Assembly (NCBI GenBank): GCA_011064865.1
Contig: JAAKFX010000022.1
Location: forward strand, 1-18,402
Reading direction: 5' to 3'
Origin: Candidatus Anoxychlamydiales bacterium
GTDB taxonomy: Bacteria > Chlamydiota > Chlamydiia > Chlamydiales > SM23-39
DNA: 18,402 nt
The notes under the pieces are model-generated. The model had not been told where the DNA came from. It saw nothing but the letters and a program-made list of their open reading frames with translations, and did not search any database. A program made the position numbers and the translations under genes. Below are positions 15,496 to 18,402 of the stretch, piece after piece (position 1 is the stretch's first letter; each line of letters starts with the position of its first letter).

Positions 15496-15997
15496 AATCT
15501 GCATCCTCACTGTTAAAATTGTTTTTTCCTGTTAAACAATAGCTCCCATCTTTGTGCTTTATGGAATCTATTGCATCTAAAATTTCTTTGATATCTTTAA
15601 ATCTTTTATAAACACAAGCAAAACGAATATATGCAACTGTATCTATTTCTTGCAAATGTTTCATTACAATAGCGCCTAATTCTCTCGTTGTAATCTCTCT
15701 AAGCTGCCTTGCTGTTAGATCTGCCGTTATATGATATGCCAAGGATTTTACTTTGTCATGTGACACTCTTGTATGCCTACAAGCTGCCATAATTCCGCCA
15801 AATAATTTTTCTTGCTTGAAATCTTCATACGTCTCATCTCTTTTCAGCACCTGAACCGTCAAATCAATCGTCTCAAATGTCGTAAATCTTTGATTGCATT
15901 TTAAACACTGTCTCCTTCTTTTTATCGCTTGACCATCCATCGACTCTCTAGAATCTGCAACTTTTGATTCTTCAAAATTACAAAAAGGGCACTTCAC
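15476..15997 (-). CDS. nrdR: Transcriptional repressor NrdR
   Basis: NrdR senses ATP/dATP and represses ribonucleotide reductase genes. The 173-residue protein has the N-terminal zinc ribbon (Cys3, Cys6, Cys31, Cys34; KRRRQCLKCNQRFTTFE) and an ATP-cone domain (about 49-139, VQVLKRD...FGGIMAACRHTRVS...LGAIVMKHL). The start codon is GTG, supported by AGGAG a few bases upstream and by the fact that the zinc ribbon begins at residue 3. It appears to be the first gene of the seven-gene operon and marks the edge of the conserved block, since accessory genes begin upstream. The tail after residue 140 is slightly longer than usual and overlaps the dksA start. Confidence 0.95.
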   Translation of the reverse strand: MKCPFCNFEESKVADSRESMDGQAIKRRRQCLKCNQRFTTFETIDLTVQVLKRDETYEDFKQEKLFGGIMAACRHTRVSHDKVKSLAYHITADLTARQLREITTRELGAIVMKHLQEIDTVAYIRFACVYKRFKDIKEILDAIDSIKHKDGSYCLTGKNNFNSEDADYASTRE

Positions 15998-16144
15998 TAT
16001 TTTTCTCCTAAAATTTCAAAAAATAAAAATCCATTATATATCAAATACGAGCTATATCATAAACAAGAATTTTTCAAAAATTTAAAAAAATGATTTGGAT
16101 ATTTAAATATTTTGCTCGACCCTTTAGTGATGAAAAATGATAAA

Positions 16145-16185
16145 TTTGTCAAAAAGTGGTACGAAAAAATGACAATTTTGACAAA
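16145..16185. repeat. Perfect 10-bp inverted repeat with 21-nt spacer
   Basis: TTTGTCAAAA and TTTTGACAAA face each other about 150 bp upstream of the nrdR GTG. Each arm contains a TTGACA-like -35 hexamer facing outward or inward, so it may be an operator or part of divergent promoters. The spacer contains GGTACGAA, which also occurs on the minus strand in the repeat at 16320-16351. Confidence 0.45.
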
Positions 16186-16319
16186 AAAGGTCCTTTCATT
16201 TTGAATCAAATATTATATAATTTATAACTCATATGATTCATTAATCAAAATCTTTTGAGTTATAAATTTACATCCATTTTATCCTTTTGCCCAACATACA
16301 CTTGACTATAAATTACATG

Positions 16320-16351
16320 CGGACGCGGCAGCAACCAATTCGTACCATTTC
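16320..16351 (+). repeat. Accessory-region repeat, copy 1 (right arm and core only)
   Basis: Bases 16320-16342 (CGGACGCGGCAG then CAACCAATTCG) are identical over 23 bp to copy 3 at 18030-18052. The right arm CCAATTCGTACCATTT is present, but no matching left arm lies directly upstream, unlike copies 2 and 3. The repeat abuts the recombinase remnant on its right. High GC in an AT-rich surrounding makes it stand out. Confidence 0.85.
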
Positions 16352-16352
16352 G

Positions 16353-16520
16353 CTCATCCCTGTGAAGATTAAAATCACTATTAATGAAAAAATTCCACTA
16401 TATCAAAAGTTAGCGCCTAAGATTAAGGAATTAAAAATTCTTGGAATAGCTACAACAAGAATAGCAAAAAAATTAAAGATTAACCGAAAAACTGTTAGAA
16501 AAGCTCTTTCAGTTAATTAG
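16353..16520 (+). pseudogene. 3' remnant of a serine-recombinase (resolvase family) gene
   Basis: About 55 codons remain (LIPVKIKITINEKIPLYQK and so on), ending in a helix-turn-helix, TTRIAKKLKINRKTVRKAL, and a normal stop. The phrase IPVKIKI-x-EKIPLYQKLAPKIKELK is the type of linker and DNA-binding tail I associate with the C-terminus of large serine recombinases or resolvase-like proteins in host-associated bacteria. The catalytic and zinc-ribbon parts are absent. Readable sequence begins directly after repeat copy 1, so the gene was probably truncated there. An ATG at 16287 in the same frame would translate through the repeat but has no support as a real start. It converges on the zinc-ribbon gene. 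A stand-alone small HTH protein is the alternative. Confidence 0.6.
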
Positions 16521-16532
16521 AAAAGTTAAATA

Positions 16533-16802
16533 TTATTTTTTCCATCTTTTAAGATTTGGAATAACGTTCTCCAATATAGATTTTGCTTTTTCCAGTGGCA
16601 TATTTTTCATTTTCACCATAATTCCGACACACTTGTTGATCATTTGATCCATTGTTATATCCAAATCTGTAAATTTTCCATATTTATAACAATAGATACA
16701 ATATTCTTTGTTTTTAGATTCATCGATATTGGTTCCAAATTGTTCTTCTTTTTCTAGTGGCATACCACAACTTTGGCAAATTTTTTTATCATTTTGATTC
16801 AT
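16533..16802 (-). CDS. Small putative zinc-ribbon protein (Zn_ribbon_2 type)
   Basis: The 89-residue protein contains CQSCGMPL (Cys9, Cys12) and YCIYCYKYGKF (Cys35, Cys38), a four-cysteine zinc ribbon, followed by a helical tail (about 50-86) ending in the motif PNLKRWKK. This matches the putative zinc ribbon domain family (PF12674 as I recall it), whose molecular role is unknown. The start is fixed by a perfect AAGGAG five bases before ATG 16802. The frame is open further upstream to 16976, but that part only reads through repeat copy 2 and non-coding sequence. It is a complete, probably functional gene in the accessory region, 22 bp from the recombinase remnant stop. Confidence 0.85.
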   Translation of the reverse strand: MNQNDKKICQSCGMPLEKEEQFGTNIDESKNKEYCIYCYKYGKFTDLDITMDQMINKCVGIMVKMKNMPLEKAKSILENVIPNLKRWKK

Positions 16803-16923
16803 ATATCTCCTTAAATTATTTAATCTTTTAGAGCTTAATATAATACTTTTGTGTTTGCAATTGTTTTTGACTGTTGACACTCTTTTTTCTTTTATTTTCT
16901 CAACAACATTAGATAAAAAATAT

Positions 16924-16978
16924 AAAGGTTCAAATTGGTATGAATGATGGACGCGACAGGAACCGATTCGCACCATTT
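16924..16978 (+). repeat. Accessory-region repeat, copy 2 (imperfect palindrome)
   Basis: The left arm AAAGGTTCAAATTGG (16924-16938) and right arm CCGATTCGCACCATT (16963-16977) pair at 11 of 15 positions around a core containing GGACGCGACAGGAA. Against copies 1 and 3 the block 16949-16970 differs at three of 22 bases. It lies 22 bp beyond the stop of the SIR2-like gene and upstream of the zinc-ribbon gene. Confidence 0.82.
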
Positions 16979-17000
16979 CATTTTATGTTTTTCGCTAGTA

Positions 17001-17957
17001 TTAATTGTACCCAGTTGTGATCGAGGGCAAGTGTCGTAAAAAATCTTCTGCTGTATTACAAATTTCATCAAAATGAGCAGCAAAATATCCCCCAAAAATT
17101 AAGTCATTTTTTGCTGATCTAAATTTGTCTCTCCAGATTTTAAAAACTTTGCCTCCTTCCTCGCCAGAACAATATAATAATTTAGCGCTTGTTTCCGCTA
17201 AAGGACACCAAATATGCCCATCATGTTCCCTTACATTAATGCCGACGATTACTATCAGTCCTGCAGATAGGACCCTCTCTTCAAACATCCTTTTCTGTTT
17301 TTCAAGAAAGCTTTTCCCGACAGCAGAGGTTTTTCTCCGGTTAAAACACGCCATTATCGGAGGCAACGCATTTAAGTTAATTTCATTTTGAAAGTCCTTA
17401 TCGTTTCTAATCACTTTAGGATCACTACTACTATCAAACACATCATCATCAAAAGTATAAGTAAGTGAATCCGGGGGAATACCAAAATCTGTCAAAAAAA
17501 GGTTGCTGCATCCATGAGGCAAACAAAGGTTTACTTCTTTTTCACTTTTTTTGTCCTCTAAAGAATATTTAGGGAAAAATCCCGATCTAAAAATTGCTTC
17601 TTCCAATAGTCTATCATAATTAAGAGACGCAAAGGATATGTCCTTTATACCAAGCCTTTTAATGATCCTAATGTATAAGTTTTCTGGGGAAGGATGAAAA
17701 TTGAAAAAATACTTGGCCATATCTCGTTGCAGTTCAGAAACATCTAGAGGATGCTGCGCTAGGACTTGGTTCATCCCCTCTTCAAAATCTTGAAAATGGT
17801 CCCTATATTTTAGATCCAAATTCCTCCATGAAGGGAATCGAGCTCTTAAAATTTGAAAAAGACCGTCACTTAATGCCGGGGTTGTTTTTATATCCTTTTC
17901 AGAACCATAGCTAGCTCCTGCTCCAAAAAGAAGTAATACTTGTCTAGGTTTTTTCAT
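17001..17957 (-). CDS. Stand-alone SIR2-like NAD-binding protein, possible defence gene
   Basis: This 318-residue protein has the SIR2-like Rossmann features: LLLFGAGASYGS (8-19) for NAD binding, ISFASLNYDRLLEEA with Asn113 and Asp115, the His148 motif LPHGC, and VIVGINVREHDGHIW (236-250) as the last nucleotide-binding strand. It lacks the zinc-binding cysteine set of classical sirtuin deacetylases. SIR2-like domains of this kind are known as NADase effectors in several anti-phage systems (for example Thoeris ThsA, DSR and prokaryotic Argonaute-associated proteins), usually fused or paired with a sensor. No partner is adjacent here. Base composition is clearly richer in GC than the core genes (about 42-45% in 17221-17340 by hand count), which suggests recent acquisition. 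The ATG lacks a clear ribosome site. It is bounded by repeat copies 2 and 3. Confidence 0.78.
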   Translation of the reverse strand: MKKPRQVLLLFGAGASYGSEKDIKTTPALSDGLFQILRARFPSWRNLDLKYRDHFQDFEEGMNQVLAQHPLDVSELQRDMAKYFFNFHPSPENLYIRIIKRLGIKDISFASLNYDRLLEEAIFRSGFFPKYSLEDKKSEKEVNLCLPHGCSNLFLTDFGIPPDSLTYTFDDDVFDSSSDPKVIRNDKDFQNEINLNALPPIMACFNRRKTSAVGKSFLEKQKRMFEERVLSAGLIVIVGINVREHDGHIWCPLAETSAKLLYCSGEEGGKVFKIWRDKFRSAKNDLIFGGYFAAHFDEICNTAEDFLRHLPSITTGYN

Positions 17958-18006
17958 AATTATTATTCATCCAAAAGACTTCTTAAGTTTCTTTGCTATT
18001 TTCTCT

Positions 18007-18058
18007 AAGGTGCGAATTGGCATCAAATTCGGACGCGGCAGCAACCAATTCGAACCTT
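18007..18058 (+). repeat. Accessory-region repeat, copy 3 (best palindrome)
   Basis: AAGGTGCGAATTGG (18007-18020) and CCAATTCGAACCTT (18045-18058) pair at 13 of 14 positions around a 24-nt centre carrying GGACGCGGCAGCAA. It lies 25 bp beyond the stop of the partial regulator gene and about 50 bp upstream of the SIR2-like gene. No U-run follows on either strand, so it is not a standard terminator. Confidence 0.88.
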
Positions 18059-18083
18059 TTCAATTATTAAAATGCGAATAATA

Positions 18084-18402
18084 TTAATATAGATTTTTTA
18101 TTTCTTTTTTACGATATCTGGTCGTTTTTCCATCTCCAATTTGTATTAACGATCCCTTTGAAATTAATTTCGCTAATCTCCTCCCCGCAGTTGCCCGAGA
18201 TATCTTTAAAGTTTTCATTACATCTGAAATCGCTATTTCATTTGTCAATTCAAAAAGATTTAAAATCATTTGCTCTTCATCTAAAGTGTTTGAAGACTTT
18301 CCCATAAAGGTCTTTCTTGGTAATATGCACTTAATAAAATTTTCCCCTTCAATAACTTGAGGCATTGGTAATTTTTCTTTTTCATAACTAGAAAAAAGAG
18401 TT
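18084..18402 (-). CDS. C-terminal part of a RecG-like/AlbA_2 ATP-binding regulator, cut by the window edge
   Basis: The frame is open from the right edge to the stop at 18084, and residues upstream of the internal Met at 18365 (SSYEKEKLPMPQ) continue sensibly, so the gene probably begins outside the window. The visible part has IEGENFIKCILPRK, which resembles the end of the ATPase-like region of COG2865 (AlbA_2, RecG-like putative transcriptional regulators). A winged helix follows: EEQMILNLFELT, then AISDVMKTLKISRATAGRRLAKL and a wing, GDGKTTRYRKK. In that family the wHTH is C-terminal. Such proteins often occur on mobile or defence islands. If translation really starts at 18365, it would be a 93-residue wHTH protein instead. 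Confidence 0.65.
   Translation of the reverse strand, partial: TLFSSYEKEKLPMPQVIEGENFIKCILPRKTFMGKSSNTLDEEQMILNLFELTNEIAISDVMKTLKISRATAGRRLAKLISKGSLIQIGDGKTTRYRKKEIKNLY

Larger units (their letters stand above)
15998..16352. other. Gene-free junction between the conserved nrdR operon and the accessory region
   Basis: About 355 AT-rich bases without a credible gene. It should hold the nrdR promoter. It contains a perfect 10-bp inverted repeat, TTTGTCAAAA (16145-16154) and TTTTGACAAA (16176-16185), with a 21-nt spacer, and ends in the first copy of the accessory-region repeat (16320-16351). No tRNA or terminator is evident. Confidence 0.7.

Noticed and set aside
16803..16976. N-terminal extension of the zinc-ribbon gene to 16976
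   Set aside because: It translates repeat copy 2 and AT-rich sequence. A perfect ribosome site before the ATG at 16802 marks the real start.
16340..16978. tRNA-like T-arm (GGTTCGAAT on the minus strand) as an attachment site in a tRNA gene
   Set aside because: The bases around it do not pair as a T-stem, and no acceptor, D or anticodon arm can be built.
16892..17095. Small minus-strand frame overlapping the end of the SIR2-like gene
   Set aside because: It only reads through repeat copy 2 and has no start signal or recognisable domain.
16320..18058. The repeats as integron attC sites
   Set aside because: The arms do not contain the GTTRRRY/RYYYAAC core sites, and no integron integrase is present. 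Only the gene-then-repeat layout is similar.
18007..18058. The palindromic repeats as rho-independent terminators of the upstream minus-strand genes
   Set aside because: The 24-nt centre is long and no U-run follows the stem on the minus strand.
16320..18058. CRISPR array
   Set aside because: Only three copies, spaced by about 600-1000 bp with complete genes between them.

Overview
The window looks like a chromosome segment of an AT-rich, host-associated member of the Chlamydiota, most likely an environmental lineage of the Simkania/Rhabdochlamydia/Parachlamydia type. The reasons are a cysteine-containing Lpg1974/MOMP-like outer membrane protein, a eukaryote-like F-box plus leucine-rich-repeat protein, and two gene blocks whose order, as I remember it, resembles the Chlamydia trachomatis CT399-CT408 neighbourhood (kpsF - E2 acyltransferase - gltT, and spoU - methyltransferase - nrdR/dksA/lspA). 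No database was consulted, so the taxon is an inference.

Layout. (1) 1-2330, plus strand: an outer-membrane porin-like gene broken by an exact 19-bp tandem duplication, a clear rho-independent terminator, then an F-box/LRR gene likely to encode an effector acting in the host. (2) 2356-8793, minus strand: a probable operon gmhA - lpxK - gltT-like transporter - dihydrolipoamide acyltransferase (E2) - kpsF - nhaD. It combines LPS precursor and lipid A enzymes with small-solute and sodium transport. (3) 8872-11068: asd (plus), an exported Mn/Fe superoxide dismutase (minus) with a palindromic operator candidate over its likely -10 box, and a small two-helix membrane protein (plus). (4) 11065-15997, minus strand: a compact seven-gene operon nrdR - dksA - lspA - cinA - rlmI-like methyltransferase - spoU - rluA. 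Its genes are joined by ATGA overlaps or a few bases, and GTG starts are used for nrdR and lspA.

(5) 15998-18402: the conserved block ends and an accessory region begins. It holds the 3' remnant of a serine-recombinase-like gene, a small zinc-ribbon protein, a stand-alone SIR2-like (NAD-binding) protein of visibly higher GC, and the 3' end of a RecG/AlbA_2-type ATP-binding regulator that runs off the window. Three same-orientation copies of a roughly 30-55 bp imperfect-palindromic repeat separate these genes. Two of the genes end 22-25 bp before a copy, and the recombinase remnant starts immediately after one. This cassette-like arrangement is the best candidate for an undescribed system in the window. 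It could be a recombination-site-bounded series of exchangeable genes, possibly defence-related.

No rRNA, tRNA, CRISPR array or complete insertion sequence was found.
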